64,000 nucleotides of DNA from Candidatus Accumulibacter similis (GTDB lineage: Bacteria; Pseudomonadota; Gammaproteobacteria; Burkholderiales; Rhodocyclaceae), in contig CP054595.1 in NCBI GenBank assembly GCA_013347225.1, positions 4,336,415 to 4,400,414 of the forward strand. The letters run 5' to 3'. The notes below the pieces were generated by a model. The model was not told the DNA's origin, ran no database searches, and was given only the letters and a program-made list of their open reading frames with translations. Below are positions 8,543-16,771 of the stretch, piece after piece (positions within the stretch are counted from its first letter, which is position 1; every line of letters begins with the position of its first letter). Made by a program: the position numbers and the translations under genes.

Positions 8543-10492
8543 TCACAGCTCGGCGCCGATCAGGGCACCGTTTTCTTCCATCCATGCGCGCCGGCCAGCC
8601 GACTCGCCCTTCGCCATCAGCATGTTCATCACCGGCCGCGCCACCTCGCCACCCGGCATGCCGATGCGCATCAGGCGACGCGTATCGGGCGACATCGTCG
8701 TCTCCCAGAGCTGCTCGGGGTTCATCTCGCCGAGACCCTTGAAGCGCGAGATGGCAACCGCCTCCCGCTTGACGCCCTCGAGGCGCAGCCGATCCAGTGA
8801 CGCCTCGAGTTCCGCGTTGTCAAGCGCATAGATCTTGCGCGGTGGCCGCGTCTTGCCCTGCGCCGGTACGTCGAGACGGTACAGCGGCGGCTGCGCGAAG
8901 TACAGGTGCCCGCGTGCGATCAGCCGCGGAAAATGGCGATAGAACAGGGTGCACAGCAGCACGCGGATGTGCGAGCCATCGACGTCGGCATCAGTCATGA
9001 TCACCACCTTGCCGTAGCGCAGGTTGAGCAGCACTGAGTCGGGCGCGCTCGCCGGATGCGGATCGATACCCAGCGCCACGGCGATGTCGTGCACCTCCCG
9101 GTTGGCGAACAGGCTGCCGGCCTCGACCTCCCAGGTATTCAGTACCTTGCCACGCAGTGGCAGGATCGCCTGCACCTCCTTGTCACGCCCCGACTTGGCC
9201 GAACCGCCGGCCGAATCCCCCTCGACGAGAAAGATCTCGTTGCGGCTGACGTCCTCGCTCTGGCAATCCGACAGCTTGCCCGGCAGGATCGCCACCCCCG
9301 ACTGCTTGCGCTTCTCGACCTTCTGGCCGGCACGCGTGCGCGCCTGCGCCGCCCGGATGGCCAGCTCGGTGATCCGCTTCGCCGCCTCGGGATGTTCGTT
9401 GAGCCACAGCTCGAGGCTGTCGCGCACCATGCGCGCCACCAACGCCACCGCATCGCGCGAGTTCAGCCGCTCCTTCGTCTGCCCCTGGAACGAGGGGTCG
9501 AGCATGCGTACCGCGAGCACGAAACTGGCGCGCGAGAAGACGTCCTCGGCGGCGAGCTTGACGCCTTTGGGCAGCAGCGCATGGTGTTCGGCGAAGCTGC
9601 GGATGGCATCGAGCGTCGCCTGCCGCAGTCCGGCTTCATGCGTACCGCCGGCAGGAGTCGGAATCAGGTTGACGTACGATTCGCGCACCAGGCCGCCCTC
9701 GGCCGTCCAGCAGATCGCCCAGGCGGCACCCGCGCCGACCGGGAAGTTCTCGTCACCGCGGGCGGCATACTTCTCGCTGCTGAACACCGGCGCCACGGGC
9801 TCGCCGTCGAGCTGCTCGGCGAGGTACTGCACCATGCCGTTGACGAAACACCACTCGCTCGTCGCGCCATCCTCGACCGTCAGCACGACCTGCAGCCCCG
9901 GCAGCAACAGCGCCTTGCTGCGCAGCAGACGTTCGAGCTGCGGCTGGGGAATGATCTGTGAATCGAAGAAGGCGGGGTCCGGCCACGCCCGCACGCACGT
10001 TCCCTTCGCCTTCTTCGGTGCGTCGGCAAGCCGACGCAGCGGCTCGATCACTGCCCCGCCGGCAAAGGCCATCTGATGGCGTGCCCCGTCGCGTACGACC
10101 TCGACCTCGAGGCGTCTCGACAGCGCGTTGGTCACCGACACGCCAACCCCGTGCAGGCCGCCGGAAAAACGATAGGCCGAAGCCCCGTCGTCCTTGTTGA
10201 ACTTGCCGCCAGCGTGCAGCCGGGTAAACACGACTTCCAGTGTCGGCACCTTCTCGAGCGGGTGCATCTCGACCGGAATGCCGCGCCCGTCATCCTGCAC
10301 GCTCACCGAGTGATCACGGTGCATGGTGACGCTGATTCGCCGGCAATGTCCACCGAGCGCCTCGTCGGCGGCGTTGTCGATCACCTCCTGAATGATGTGC
10401 AGCGGGCAATCGGTGCGCGTATACATCCCTGGCCGATGGCGCACGGGCTCGAGTCCCTTGAGGACGGCAATCGATTCGGCGTTGTAGGTCAT
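8543..10492 (-). CDS. parE: DNA topoisomerase IV subunit B
   Basis: 649-aa ATPase subunit of topoisomerase IV. The ATG at 10492 begins MTYNAESIAVLKGLEPVRHR, the family's N-terminus; a longer open frame to 10579 is probably untranslated. Landmarks are the GHKL ATPase (DNAADEALGGH and DDGRGIPVE), the GLHGVG loop, then the Toprim domain with EGDSAGGSAKSGRD and DADVDGSHI. ParE and ParC form a heterotetramer. It is the first gene of the minus-strand run that continues to parC and creA. Confidence 0.95.
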   Translation of the reverse strand: MTYNAESIAVLKGLEPVRHRPGMYTRTDCPLHIIQEVIDNAADEALGGHCRRISVTMHRDHSVSVQDDGRGIPVEMHPLEKVPTLEVVFTRLHAGGKFNKDDGASAYRFSGGLHGVGVSVTNALSRRLEVEVVRDGARHQMAFAGGAVIEPLRRLADAPKKAKGTCVRAWPDPAFFDSQIIPQPQLERLLRSKALLLPGLQVVLTVEDGATSEWCFVNGMVQYLAEQLDGEPVAPVFSSEKYAARGDENFPVGAGAAWAICWTAEGGLVRESYVNLIPTPAGGTHEAGLRQATLDAIRSFAEHHALLPKGVKLAAEDVFSRASFVLAVRMLDPSFQGQTKERLNSRDAVALVARMVRDSLELWLNEHPEAAKRITELAIRAAQARTRAGQKVEKRKQSGVAILPGKLSDCQSEDVSRNEIFLVEGDSAGGSAKSGRDKEVQAILPLRGKVLNTWEVEAGSLFANREVHDIAVALGIDPHPASAPDSVLLNLRYGKVVIMTDADVDGSHIRVLLCTLFYRHFPRLIARGHLYFAQPPLYRLDVPAQGKTRPPRKIYALDNAELEASLDRLRLEGVKREAVAISRFKGLGEMNPEQLWETTMSPDTRRLMRIGMPGGEVARPVMNMLMAKGESAGRRAWMEENGALIGAEL

Positions 10493-10825
10493 GGTGCTGA
10501 AGTGTCCGGAGGTGCTGGTCGTCGCGCCAGCAACATGTTGCATTGGTGCCGGCGCTGGGGCGGGCGAAGGTCGGCGCAAGCGGCTGCCGGCGCCATGCCA
10601 TGCCGGCGGTGCCCGCAGTCATGGAAGGTTGTCGCCCGGCGAGCCGCGCACGGGCCAACCGCCGCGGGTGCAGTTACGGGCGCAGACGCGCGGGCCTCGC
10701 CGCTGAACCTGCCGGTGGCCACCAACCCGGTGCTGCGCTCCTCACGGTGGAACCGTCCGCAGAACCCCGTGGCGGGCAATGCGGCGAAGCCATGCCGCCG
10801 GTTCGCGCTTCCAGGCTGGTGGAGG
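10493..10825. other. Intergenic region dksA-parE, no gene seen
   Basis: 333 bp between two minus-strand genes. The long open frames here continue out of parE or are shadows, with no homology I recognise. It presumably carries the parE promoter; I could not identify convincing -35/-10 boxes or a terminator after dksA. Confidence 0.5.
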
Positions 10826-11251
10826 CTACTTGGCGATCTGTTTTTCGCGTACTTCCTCGAGCGTCTTGCAGTCGATGCAGAGGGTTGCCGTCGGTCGTGC
10901 CTCCAGCCGCTTGATACCGATCTCGACGCCACAGGCAGCGCAATAGCCGTAGTCCCCACTGGCGATACGCTCGATGGTGTCCTCGATCTTCTTGATCAGC
11001 TTGCGCTCACGGTCGCGGTTGCGCAACTCGATCGCAATGTCCGTTTCCTGGCTGGCACGGTCGTTCGGATCGGCAAACACCGTTGCCTCGTCCTGCATGG
11101 TATGTACCGTCCGCTCGATGTCCTCCATCAACTGCAGCTTGACAGCCTCCAGGATGCCACGGAAATGAGCCAGTTGGTCGCTGTTCATGTACTCCTCGCC
11201 AGCTCCCTGGACGTACGGAGTGAAATGCTTCTGCAGCAATTCTTCAGCCAT
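10826..11251 (-). CDS. dksA: RNA polymerase-binding transcription factor DksA
   Basis: 141-aa DksA, which enters the RNA polymerase secondary channel and works with ppGpp on stable RNA and amino-acid promoters. The coiled coil carries the acidic tip D61PND64RAS, equivalent to Asp71/Asp74 of the E. coli protein. The zinc finger cysteines are C104, C107, C125 and C128, so this is the four-Cys form. It starts with ATG at 11251. Monocistronic appearance. Confidence 0.96.
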   Translation of the reverse strand: MAEELLQKHFTPYVQGAGEEYMNSDQLAHFRGILEAVKLQLMEDIERTVHTMQDEATVFADPNDRASQETDIAIELRNRDRERKLIKKIEDTIERIASGDYGYCAACGVEIGIKRLEARPTATLCIDCKTLEEVREKQIAK

Positions 11252-11555
11252 GTTCGAAGACCCCGCCCGTTTGAAAAAAGACGACTAGATATCAGAAACC
11301 GACGGCTCTTGCAAGCCGGGGTCGCGCACCCGCGCACCGGCACCGCGCCGTTCTCCCTCGCCGACGGTTCCTGCCGCACCCGCGTCGTTGCGACAGCAAT
11401 GCCGGACCGATCAGGGGAGGCGTTCCTCGGCGATAATTGGCAGAGCGTCGCCAGGTCCGTCCCTCGCCCGGAGGGCGACCGCCCGCAGCGGCCAGGTGGC
11501 GCGTGGAAACCACCGCAGACCGGCGGCTGCCCGACGAACCCGGCAAGAGAAGACG
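11252..11555. other. Intergenic region upstream of dksA, no gene seen
   Basis: 304 bp between the divergent dksA and the broken dehydratase gene. It likely holds the dksA promoter. A T-rich run on the minus strand (around 11272-11278) precedes dksA, but I cannot assign boxes with confidence. Nothing else is recognised. Confidence 0.45.
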
Positions 11556-11800
11556 ATGCCCCTGCACATTGAAACGCCACTGATCGAGTCGCGCAGCCTC
11601 GGGCTGCCGACCGGCCACTCCGTGTGGCTCAAGCTGGACGCACTGCAGCCGCCCGGGTCGTTCAAGATTCGCGGCATCGGCGCCGCTTGCGAGGAGCACC
11701 TGCGCGCTGGTGCGCGTCGCTTGGTATCCTCCTCGGGCGGCAATGCCGGTCTCGCCGTCGCCTGTGCTGGCCGCAAGCTGTCGCTGCCGGTGACGGTCGT
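11556..11800 (+). pseudogene. PLP-dependent serine/threonine dehydratase, N-terminal fragment (copy 1)
   Basis: About 82 codons of a fold-type II PLP enzyme: MPLHIETPLIESRSLGLPTG, then the PLP-lysine motif GSFKIRG (the Lys that forms the Schiff base) and the phosphate-binding loop SSGGNAGLA. At 11800 the homology stops inside the beta strand LPVTVV, and the sequence switches to antisense PAP2 phosphatase sequence. The frame stays open to 12302 but encodes nonsense. More than two thirds of the enzyme is absent here. Further pieces of a second copy lie at 16668-17182. Not expected to be functional. Confidence 0.85.
11697..11800 (+). repeat. Direct repeat A, copy 1 (dehydratase segment)
   Basis: 104 bp matching 16668-16771 with three differences that I counted by eye. 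It codes for the PLP phosphate-loop region of the broken dehydratase. In this copy the loop reads NAG; in the other it reads NGG. Confidence 0.9.
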
Positions 11801-11819
11801 GCTCGCGGAGTCCTCCCAG

Positions 11820-12107
11820 CACATCCAGTGTCCAGTGCGCCCGCAGCAGGATGACGAGAAGCATCTGCGCGACTGCCAGCAGAGCCGCCACAACGGTCAG
11901 CGCGGGAATGCCGAGGATCGCCACCTGGATGGCCCCAGAGACAGCCAGCGCGGTATACCCCGAAAAGAAGAAGTCGTTGCCGACGGCATAGGTCACGAAG
12001 AGCGAGGGGAAACCCGGATGACGCCAGATGATGCCAGCCGGTGGCGGCAGGGCGACCAGCGCCTGGCTCAGCTGACGCAGGACGAAGAGGCTGAGCAGGC
12101 CGAGGAA
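11820..12107 (-). pseudogene. Truncated PAP2-family phosphatase remnant (copy 1)
   Basis: 288 bp match the middle of the intact PAP2 gene (17306-17593) with 12 differences by my count. The open frame reads VGNDFFFSGYTALAV, so the catalytic His of the SGH motif is replaced by Tyr, while the later RAHWTLDV motif is kept. Both ends are missing: the C-terminus runs into antisense dehydratase sequence and the N-terminus stops at 12107. It is a decayed duplicate and not an active enzyme. Confidence 0.85.
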
Positions 12108-12166
12108 TCCCGAGATCGGCTCCTTTCGTGTGCCAAATGCATGAATCGAGTTGCCGGGACAATAGC

Positions 12167-12499
12167 AACAACGTGTTGGCGCGCGGCGAAAGATTTCCGA
12201 GGTGTTCGCCTACGAGATCGACGAAAGGGCGCTCCAACGCGCCCGGCTCATGGATGGCAAACTGATCCTCGTCTCCAGTGTTCCGAACCCTCCGCCACCT
12301 GAGATCGTGGCCCGCTACAAGGCGCTGGCCGACATCGAACGGGGATTGCGTGTCCTGAAGTCCGAGATCGAGATCGCACCGGTCTTCCACCGCCTGCCGG
12401 ATCGTATCCGCGCGCATGCCCTGATCTGCTTCCTGGCTCTGCTCCTCCATCGCGTGCTGCGCCTGCGCCTGAAAGCCAAGGCCAGCCTCATCTTGGAGT
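12167..12499 (+). pseudogene. IS1634/IS4-like transposase, C-terminal remnant
   Basis: About 105 codons of a DDE transposase tail: ISEVFAYEIDERALQRARLM, then IVARYKALADIERGLRVLKS with the catalytic Glu region (YKALADIERG), and HRLPDRIRAHALICFL. This is characteristic of IS1634-type (IS4 superfamily) transposases. An in-frame stop at 12163 precedes it, so the N-terminal 300 or more residues are missing. The 3' end is cut at 12499 by the IS3 element. Inactive. Confidence 0.82.
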
Positions 12500-12524
12500 T
12501 GGAGTTGACCCTTTTCGGTGGACA
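12500..12524 (+). repeat. Left terminal inverted repeat of the IS3 element
   Basis: Begins TGGAGTTGACCC and ends GGTGGACA; pairs with 13853-13877 on the opposite strand, 21 of 25 positions. Confidence 0.85.
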
Positions 12525-12553
12525 CCTGATGCTTACGCAACAAGGAGTCCAAG

Positions 12554-12877
12554 ATGCCGCAAAGCAGACCACCGTACCCGGCGGAGTTTCGCCAACAGAT
12601 CATCGAACTGGCGCAGGCTGGCCGAAGCCCGCAAGAGTTGTCTCGGGAGTTCGGGCCGACCAGCCAGACCATTGTCAATTGGCTGGCGCAAGCAGCCCGC
12701 GACGCCGGCAAGCCCTTGCCTGGCAAGGAGGGCTTGAGCAGTACCGAGCGGGCTGAACTGGCCAAGCTGCGCCGGGAGAACCGGCAGCTGAAGATGGAGC
12801 GCGACATCTTGGCAAAGGCTACGGCCTGGTTCGCCAGAAGGAGCGAAGGTTCCACCTCGAACTCTTCGAACTCGTGA
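12554..12877 (+). CDS. IS3-family transposase OrfA
   Basis: 107 aa with an N-terminal helix-turn-helix (YPAEFRQQIIELAQAGRSPQ ... TSQTIVNWLAQAAR) that binds the element ends, and a C-terminal leucine-zipper-like stretch (LAKLRRENRQLKMERDILAK). It overlaps orfB by 4 bp in a different frame (-1). As in other IS3 elements, a programmed frameshift probably makes the OrfAB transposase. I could not pinpoint a canonical slippery heptamer, although the open orfB frame extends upstream through KERRFHLELFELV. Confidence 0.88.
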   Translation: MPQSRPPYPAEFRQQIIELAQAGRSPQELSREFGPTSQTIVNWLAQAARDAGKPLPGKEGLSSTERAELAKLRRENRQLKMERDILAKATAWFARRSEGSTSNSSNS

Positions 12878-13836
12878 TGGCGCGCCAGGCCGACTTCCCC
12901 GTGCGTACCCTGTGCCGCGTGCTGCGTGTCTCGGTCAGCGGCTTCTATGCTTGGCGACAGCGGGCGCCCAGCCCGCGCGCCGTGGCGAATGCCGTGCTGA
13001 CCGAGCGTATCCGGCTGATCCACAAGGAATCCGGCGGGAGCTACGGCCGCCCCCGGGTTCGGGCCGAACTGCTGGAGCAAGGCGAGACCGTCAGCCAGAA
13101 GCGCGTCGCCCGCCTGATGCGCCTGGCGGGCTTGCAGGGCGTGAGCCGCCGCCGTGGCTACGTGGTCACCACCCGGCGTGATCCGGACCGTGATCCGGCG
13201 CCCGATCTGGTAAAGCGCCAGTTCGTGGCGGACGCACCCAATCGCCTTTGGGTGGCCGACATGACCTACGTGCCGACCTGGCAGGGCTTCATCTATTTGG
13301 CCATGGTGCTGGACGTGTTCAGCCGGCGGGTCGTCGGTTGGTCCATCGGCGAGCATATGCGCACGGAACTCGTGCTTTCGGCGCTCAACATGGCCGTGGC
13401 CACGCGCAAACCCCACGGGGTGATCCACCACAGCGACCAAGGCAGCCAGTATTCCGCCCTGGCCTTCGGCAAGCGCTCCCGGGAAATGGGCATCCAGCCG
13501 TCCATGGGCACCGTAGGCGATGCCTACGACAACGCCATGGCGGAGAGTTTCTTTGCCAGTCTGGAATGCGAACTGCTGGACCGCAACACCTTCCGCACCA
13601 AAACCGAGGCTCGCCTGGCCGTGTTCACCTGGATCGAAGGCTGGTACAACCCGCGCCGGCGCCATTCCGCGCTCGGCTATCTGTCACCCATGAACTACGA
13701 AAAGAAACACCACCACTCTGTGCAGTCAGCCAGCCCCGAACCCGGGTTATCCACCGCGCCGCTCGCCTCTGGCCTGAGAGGGGCCAGCGGCGGCGCCGTG
13801 GATAACCCTACGCCCGAGGAGGCTCAACCCGCTTGA
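12874..13836 (+). CDS. IS3-family transposase OrfB (DDE integrase core)
   Basis: 320 aa. It has the HTH_21-type N-terminal domain (SVSGFYAWRQRAPSPR; IHKESGGSYGRPRVRAELLE) and an rve integrase core with the first Asp in LWVADMTYVPTW, the second in HHSDQGSQY and the Glu in NAMAESFFASLECELL. All three catalytic acids are present. The C-terminus is extended by about 40 residues beyond LGYLSPMNYE. Looks intact. Confidence 0.92.
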   Translation: MMARQADFPVRTLCRVLRVSVSGFYAWRQRAPSPRAVANAVLTERIRLIHKESGGSYGRPRVRAELLEQGETVSQKRVARLMRLAGLQGVSRRRGYVVTTRRDPDRDPAPDLVKRQFVADAPNRLWVADMTYVPTWQGFIYLAMVLDVFSRRVVGWSIGEHMRTELVLSALNMAVATRKPHGVIHHSDQGSQYSALAFGKRSREMGIQPSMGTVGDAYDNAMAESFFASLECELLDRNTFRTKTEARLAVFTWIEGWYNPRRRHSALGYLSPMNYEKKHHHSVQSASPEPGLSTAPLASGLRGASGGAVDNPTPEEAQPA

Positions 13837-13852
13837 AAACCAAGCGCTAACC

Positions 13853-13877
13853 TGTCCACCCGATAGGGGCAACTCCA
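13853..13877 (-). repeat. Right terminal inverted repeat of the IS3 element
   Basis: Read on the minus strand it begins TGGAGTTGCCCC and ends GGTGGACA, pairing with the left end. It finishes 5 bp before the ATG of the antiporter gene. Confidence 0.85.
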
Positions 13878-13882
13878 CTGAG

Positions 13883-15088
13883 ATGGAACACGCGGTTTTT
13901 TTCCTGCCCGACTGGCCACCTGATTTCAGCCCGCTGCTGTGGGTCGCGCTGGCCGTCGTCGGAGCGGCCCTGGCTGGCGAATGGGTCCGCCATCATCTCG
14001 GCCTGCCGCGGATCACGGCCTATCCCGTGGTCGGCATGCTGGTCGCCGCGCTGGCCGGCGATCCGCTGGTCGCCGAGCACAGCGAATGGCTGCGCTGGGG
14101 ATTGAACGTCGCCCTGGCCATCCTCCTGCTCGAACTGGGCAGCCGCGTCGATCTCGGCTGGTTGCGGCACAATCGCTGGCTGTTGCTGACCAGCTTCTGC
14201 GAATCGCTGGCCGCCTGTGGCGCGGTCTTCGCCGTCAGCCGCTATCTCGGCATGCCCATGGTGCCGGCGGTGCTGATGGGAGCGATTGGCATGGCCTCAT
14301 CGCCGGCGGTGATCATGCGGGTGGTTGCCGAGAGCAAGGCGCAGGGGCAGGTCAGTACCCGCCTGCTGGTGCTGACGGCCTTGAACACCATTTACGCAGT
14401 GGTGACGGTCCATCTGGTGACCGGCGGCTTGCACCAGCACTATCGCGGCGACTGGGTGCTGGCCATCGCGCATCCGCTTTACCTGCTCGGCGCCGGATTG
14501 GTCGTCGGCAAGTTGCTGGCCGCGGCGATCAGCCGCGTCGATCGCTGGCTGATCAACATGCGCGACGAATACGCCTCCATCGTGCTGCTCGGCCTGGTGC
14601 TGATGACGATCGGCCTGATCGAGGCCCTGCGGCTGCCGGTCACGCTGTGCATGCTGTTCGCCGGTCTGGTCCTGCGCAACGGCGAGCCGCGGGCCTGGGT
14701 CTTTCCCCGGCATTTCGGATTGGTCGGCGGGGTGCTGGTCGTCATGCTGTTTCTGGTCGTCGGCATGCAGATCCGGATCGAACATCTGCTAACCGGGGGC
14801 ATCCTGGCGCTCGTCCTGATCGGGGCGCGCAGTATGGCCAAACTCTGCGGCGTGCTGCTGCTGGCGCGGCCGGCCGGCATCAGCTGGCGTCAGGGCCTTT
14901 TGCTCGGCCTCGCCTTGTCGCCGACCGCCGGGCCGGTGATGGTGGCCGTGGCCGATATCGGCCAACTTTACCCGGAGTTGCAAGGCACCCTGATCCCGGT
15001 GGCGATGAGCGCCGCCGCGATCATGGAACTGGCCGGGCCGGTCATCGTCGCCTTGTGCCTGAAATTCAGCGGAGAGCGCCGTGAGTGA
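13883..15088 (+). CDS. Cation:proton antiporter, CPA2/KefB-like membrane domain
   Basis: 401-aa inner-membrane protein with about 12 hydrophobic segments and no cytoplasmic TrkA-type domain. Family features include LGLPRITAYPVVGMLVAAL near the N-terminus, the GIG-ASSPAV-like discontinuous helix (GAIGMASSPAVIMRV) and the C-terminal LGLALSPTAGPVMVAVADIG. It probably exchanges Na+ or K+ for H+. The IS3 right end lies 5 bp upstream of the ATG, so native promoter and ribosome binding site sequence have been displaced. It overlaps the next gene by 8 bp. Confidence 0.85.
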   Translation: MEHAVFFLPDWPPDFSPLLWVALAVVGAALAGEWVRHHLGLPRITAYPVVGMLVAALAGDPLVAEHSEWLRWGLNVALAILLLELGSRVDLGWLRHNRWLLLTSFCESLAACGAVFAVSRYLGMPMVPAVLMGAIGMASSPAVIMRVVAESKAQGQVSTRLLVLTALNTIYAVVTVHLVTGGLHQHYRGDWVLAIAHPLYLLGAGLVVGKLLAAAISRVDRWLINMRDEYASIVLLGLVLMTIGLIEALRLPVTLCMLFAGLVLRNGEPRAWVFPRHFGLVGGVLVVMLFLVVGMQIRIEHLLTGGILALVLIGARSMAKLCGVLLLARPAGISWRQGLLLGLALSPTAGPVMVAVADIGQLYPELQGTLIPVAMSAAAIMELAGPVIVALCLKFSGERRE

Positions 15089-16223
15089 AGAGACCGAACA
15101 CGAACTGGGCAGCTTCTCGCAGTCCGCTGCCTTGACGCTGGGCATCGAACTCGAACTGCAGATCGTCAGCGGCCAGGACTACGATCTGCTCGGTGCCGCG
15201 CCCGACCTGCTGCGCGAAATGAGCGGGCGTGAACATCCCGGCGACGTCAAACCGGAAATCACCGATTCGATGATCGAATTGTCGACCGGCATCTGTGTCG
15301 ACTACGCCGACGCGCTCGGCCAGTTGCGCAGCATCCGCGCCCCCCTGGTCCATCAGGCCGACCGGCTCGGCATCCTGCTTTCCGGCGGCGGCACGCATCC
15401 CTTCCAGCACTGGGGCCGGCAGGCCATTTTCGATGCGCCGCGCTTCCATCACCTGTCGCAACTCTATGGTTATCTGGCCAAGCAATTCACCATTTTCGGC
15501 CAGCACGTCCATATTGGCTGCGCCTGTCCGGACAAGGCACTCTGGTTGCTGCACGCCTTCAGCCGCTACATTCCGCACCTGATCGCTTTGTCGGCGGCTT
15601 CACCCTACATCCAGGGGATCGATACCGGCTTCCAGTCGGCCCGGCTCAATTCGGTCTTCGCCTTCCCGCTCAGCGGACGCGCCCCGTTCGTGCTGTGCTG
15701 GGATGATTTTGCCGCGTATTACCGCAAGATGATCGCCACCGGCGTCGTCAAGAGCATGAAGGACTTCTACTGGGACATCCGGCCAAAACCGGAGTTCGGC
15801 ACCATCGAACTGCGCGTCATGGACACGCCGCTCACCGTCGAGCGCGCGGCGCAGATCGCCGCCTATGCCCAGGCCCTGGCGCGCTACCTGCTGGAAGAAC
15901 AGCCGGTCGATCCGAGCGAAGACGATTACCTGGTCTACACCTTCAATCGCTTCCAGGCCTGCCGCTTCGGCTACGACGGCCGACTGGTCGTTCCCGGCGG
16001 CGCCGAACAGAGAGTGATCCGCGACGACATCCTGCGCACCATGGCGGTCGTCGAAGTCCATGCCTACGATCTCGGCTCGACCGAAGCGCTCAATCTGCTG
16101 CGCACCGAAGTCTTGCAGGGTCGCAATGGCGCCAGCGAAGTCCGCACGGCCCACGCCCGTGAAGGTTCGCTCGAAGAAGTCGTTCGCCAGGGCTGCGAAC
16201 GTTGGGCTGGACGTCTCTCGTGA
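15081..16223 (+). CDS. GCS2-family carboxylate-amine ligase (YbdK-like)
   Basis: 380-aa member of the glutamate-cysteine ligase 2 family, which attaches an amine-bearing amino acid to a carboxylate using ATP. The GTG start is preceded by GGAGAG and overlaps the antiporter stop. Family signatures are LTLGIELELQIVS, VKPEITDSMIELSTGIC, LSGGGTHPF, FGQHVHIGC and FGTIELRVMDTP. YbdK has weak gamma-glutamylcysteine ligase activity in vitro; the physiological substrate is not settled. Since gshA and gshB are already present, this copy is unlikely to be the main glutathione enzyme. Confidence 0.88.
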   Translation: MSEETEHELGSFSQSAALTLGIELELQIVSGQDYDLLGAAPDLLREMSGREHPGDVKPEITDSMIELSTGICVDYADALGQLRSIRAPLVHQADRLGILLSGGGTHPFQHWGRQAIFDAPRFHHLSQLYGYLAKQFTIFGQHVHIGCACPDKALWLLHAFSRYIPHLIALSAASPYIQGIDTGFQSARLNSVFAFPLSGRAPFVLCWDDFAAYYRKMIATGVVKSMKDFYWDIRPKPEFGTIELRVMDTPLTVERAAQIAAYAQALARYLLEEQPVDPSEDDYLVYTFNRFQACRFGYDGRLVVPGGAEQRVIRDDILRTMAVVEVHAYDLGSTEALNLLRTEVLQGRNGASEVRTAHAREGSLEEVVRQGCERWAGRLS

Positions 16224-16229
16224 TGCGGT

Positions 16230-16260
16230 CATCCGCCGGGGCGGACCGCCCCGGCGGATG
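16230..16260 (+). terminator. Strong hairpin after the GCS2 ligase gene
   Basis: Perfect 15-bp inverted repeat CATCCGCCGGGGCGG / CCGCCCCGGCGGATG with a single central base, starting 7 bp after the stop codon. There is no T-run after it, so it may be a factor-dependent or processing hairpin and not a classical intrinsic terminator. Confidence 0.55.
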
Positions 16261-16667
16261 AGGGCCACCGCCCCACTGCGCGAATCAGGGCCCACAGCCG
16301 GGCAGGCGCGGCGCAAGACTCGTTCGACGATGCTCAGGAAGATGCGCCGCCAGCGTCTCGATCGTCGGATCGAGATACCGGTGGAAGTCGCGTTCGACAT
16401 GGGCTGGGCCGGAAGCGCCCTGGTGGCCATCGCAGGAGACTTCGAGCCAGGTGGAGGGCTTGGTTTGCAGGTGCGATGGCGCACGCTACGTTCGGGCCGG
16501 CGACGGCGATGGACGGCAGTGCGAGCACGGGCACAGGCGGCAGGCATGGGGATACGCGTCGGGCAATCGAGAGGCCAAAACTGCACACCCATGCAGTCGT
16601 AGCCTCGATGCCTGCTGGCCGCGGGACGCGCCCCGGTCACGGGGGCAACCCTTTACCCCGACCCTGG
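16261..16667. other. Accessory filler with an unidentified 67-codon minus-strand fragment
   Basis: No complete gene is seen. On the minus strand, 16285-16485 is open between two stops and has coding-like third-position GC. It reads ..TKPSTWLEVSCDGHQ..HVERDFHRYLDP.., ending at a TGA. It has no start codon in range and I do not recognise the family. It may be the C-terminal remnant of a displaced gene. The homology to the dehydratase resumes abruptly at 16668. Confidence 0.35.
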
Positions 16668-16771
16668 CACCTGCGCGCTCGTGCGCGTCGCTTGGTATCC
16701 TCCTCGGGCGGCAATGGCGGTCTCGCCGTGGCCTGTGCTGGCCGCAAGCTGTCGCTGCCGGTGACGGTCGT
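16668..16771 (+). repeat. Direct repeat A, copy 2
   Basis: 104 bp matching 11697-11800 with three differences. The boundary is abrupt at its left end. Confidence 0.9.

Larger units (their letters stand above)
12500..13877 (+). mobile_element. Complete IS3-family insertion sequence
   Basis: 1,378-bp element with 25-bp imperfect terminal inverted repeats (21 of 25 match) and overlapping orfA and orfB. It lies inside the IS1634-like remnant on the left. On the right it ends 5 bp before the antiporter start codon. I see no target-site duplication (left flank ..GAGT, right flank CTGA..), which suggests that one end has been rearranged since insertion. Confidence 0.88.

Noticed and set aside
10493..10579. 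N-terminal extension of ParE
   Set aside because: Low-complexity Pro/Ala stretch outside the family N-terminus; the ATG at 10492 fits the conserved start.
11662..13665. 667-codon minus-strand open frame across the IS3 element
   Set aside because: It spans several unrelated features (dehydratase, PAP2 remnant, two transposases) in antisense, so it cannot be one gene.
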